A stretch of 5,716 nt of DNA from Pseudomonadota bacterium (GTDB taxonomy: Bacteria > Pseudomonadota > Alphaproteobacteria > Ferrovibrionales > Ferrovibrionaceae), in assembly GCA_021793055.1 (NCBI GenBank), contig JAJYTL010000221.1, forward strand, positions 1 through 5,716, given 5' to 3'. Below the pieces are notes generated by a model. The model made no database searches and was not told where the DNA came from. It saw only the letters and a program-made list of their open reading frames with translations. The position numbers and the translations under genes are program-made. Below are positions 5,024 to 5,716 of this stretch, in pieces (position 1 is the first letter of the stretch; each line of letters opens with the position of its first letter).

Positions 5024-5716
5024 TCAGGCGCCGGGCTTGGCGGCGCGGATCGCCCGCCACACCCGTTCCGGGGTCGCCGGCATGTCGATATGGCGGATGC
5101 CGAGATCCTTCACGGCATCGAGCAGCGCATTGATCACGGCGGGCGCCGCGCCCACCGCGCCGGCCTCGCCCGCGCCCTTGACGCCGAGCGGATTGGTTGC
5201 GCACGGCACCTCGTTCAGCTCGAAGGTGAAGAACGGCAGATCGTCGGCGCGCGGCATGCAATAGTCGGTGAAGGAACCGCTCACGAGCTGGCCGTCGCGG
5301 TCGTAGACGGTGTGCTCGAGCAACGCCTGGCCGATGCCCTGGGCGATGCCGCCATGGACCTGGCCCTCGACGATCATCGGGTTGATCACCCGGCCCATGT
5401 CGTCGGCGACGGTGTAGCGCACCACCTGGACGCGGCCGGTGGCCTCGTCCACCTCGACCTCGGCGATATGGCAGCCGTTCGGATAGGTGCCGGTGGTCAC
5501 GGCGAAGGCCGCGTCGGCATCGAGGCCGCCTTCGAGACCGCGCGGGCGGCGCGCCGGATCGCGGGCGATCTGGGCCAATTCCAGGATCGCGATCTTGCGG
5601 TCGGTGCCGACGATGCGGAACTCGCCGGCGTTGAACTCGATATCCGCCGGCGCCGCTTCGAGCACGTGGCCCGCCATGTCCTTGCCCTTGTTGATGACGA
5701 TCTCGGCGGTGGCGAG
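5024..5716 (-). CDS. Xanthine dehydrogenase/CO dehydrogenase-family molybdopterin-binding large subunit, C-terminal part
   Basis: Reading the minus strand from the window edge gives 230 residues in one frame to the TGA at 5026-5024; the N-terminal two thirds or more lie outside. This is the C-terminal molybdenum-cofactor domain of a large subunit (CoxL/XdhB-like, aldehyde oxidase family). Recognisable parts are the strand GCHIAEVEVDEATGRVQVVRYTVADDMGRVINPMIVEGQVHGGIAQGIGQALLEH, then GSFTDYCMPRADDLPFF, and the key NPLGVKGAGEAGAVGAAPAVINALLDA. The Glu in GAGE (codon 5167-5165) is the conserved base that activates the Mo-bound hydroxyl in these hydroxylases. The active-site loop that separates form I CO dehydrogenase (AYRCSFR) from other members is not in the window, so CO oxidation cannot be claimed. 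It would act in the cytoplasm with FAD and 2Fe-2S subunits. It is convergent with the CaiB gene and belongs to a different transcription unit. Confidence 0.93.
   Translation of the reverse strand, partial: LATAEIVINKGKDMAGHVLEAAPADIEFNAGEFRIVGTDRKIAILELAQIARDPARRPRGLEGGLDADAAFAVTTGTYPNGCHIAEVEVDEATGRVQVVRYTVADDMGRVINPMIVEGQVHGGIAQGIGQALLEHTVYDRDGQLVSGSFTDYCMPRADDLPFFTFELNEVPCATNPLGVKGAGEAGAVGAAPAVINALLDAVKDLGIRHIDMPATPERVWRAIRAAKPGA

Noticed and set aside
4581..5264. 227-codon plus-strand frame crossing the CaiB end and the convergent gene
   Set aside because: It is out of frame with the CaiB protein and antisense to the molybdopterin subunit; its N-terminal half is an Arg-rich shadow sequence.
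5024..5716. Naming the gene coxL (aerobic CO dehydrogenase large subunit)
   Set aside because: The diagnostic active-site loop lies outside the window, and many xanthine dehydrogenase-family hydroxylases share this C-terminal domain.

Overview
The window is very GC-rich and densely coding. Its gene content (acyl-CoA metabolism, a LiuR-like MerR regulator and a xanthine dehydrogenase/CoxL-type oxidase) suggests a Gram-negative proteobacterium, most likely an alphaproteobacterium. That placement is an inference from gene families and base composition, not from a marker gene.

Layout. Positions 1-1567, minus strand: a two-gene unit made of a small MerR-family regulator followed 29 nt later by a thiolase whose last few codons lie outside the window. 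Positions 1568-1635: a short divergent regulatory region. It holds a near-perfect 22-bp inverted repeat (1585-1606) lying inside a strong-looking minus-strand promoter (1578-1606). Positions 1636-1986, plus strand: a DUF962/Mpo1-like membrane protein. Positions 1987-2133: a non-coding gap with a hairpin just after the Mpo1-like stop codon and a perfect 7-bp dyad ahead of the next gene. Positions 2134-5001, plus strand: a three-gene unit. It encodes the two subunits of a class I CoA-transferase-like complex, which overlap by ATGA, and a class III (CaiB/BaiF) CoA-transferase. Positions 5024-5716, minus strand: the C-terminal 230 residues of a molybdopterin-binding large subunit of the xanthine dehydrogenase/CO dehydrogenase family, convergent with the CaiB gene.

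How the genes may work together. Apart from the regulator and perhaps the Mpo1-like protein, the genes act on, or plausibly act on, CoA thioesters: CoA activation or exchange (class III and class I-like transferases) and thiolytic cleavage (thiolase). The regulator resembles LiuR-type MerR proteins, which control branched-chain amino acid and fatty acid catabolism, and probably controls its own operon through the 1585-1606 site. The Mpo1-like gene is divergent from that operon and may share its control. The eukaryotic family member does fatty acid alpha-oxidation, so a lipid-catabolic role would fit. The substrate of the pathway cannot be read from this window.

The most notable points are the operator/promoter architecture with two competing starts for the regulator, and a class I CoA-transferase-like pair in which I cannot find the usual catalytic glutamate motif. 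I saw no RNA genes, CRISPR arrays, insertion sequences or phage genes.
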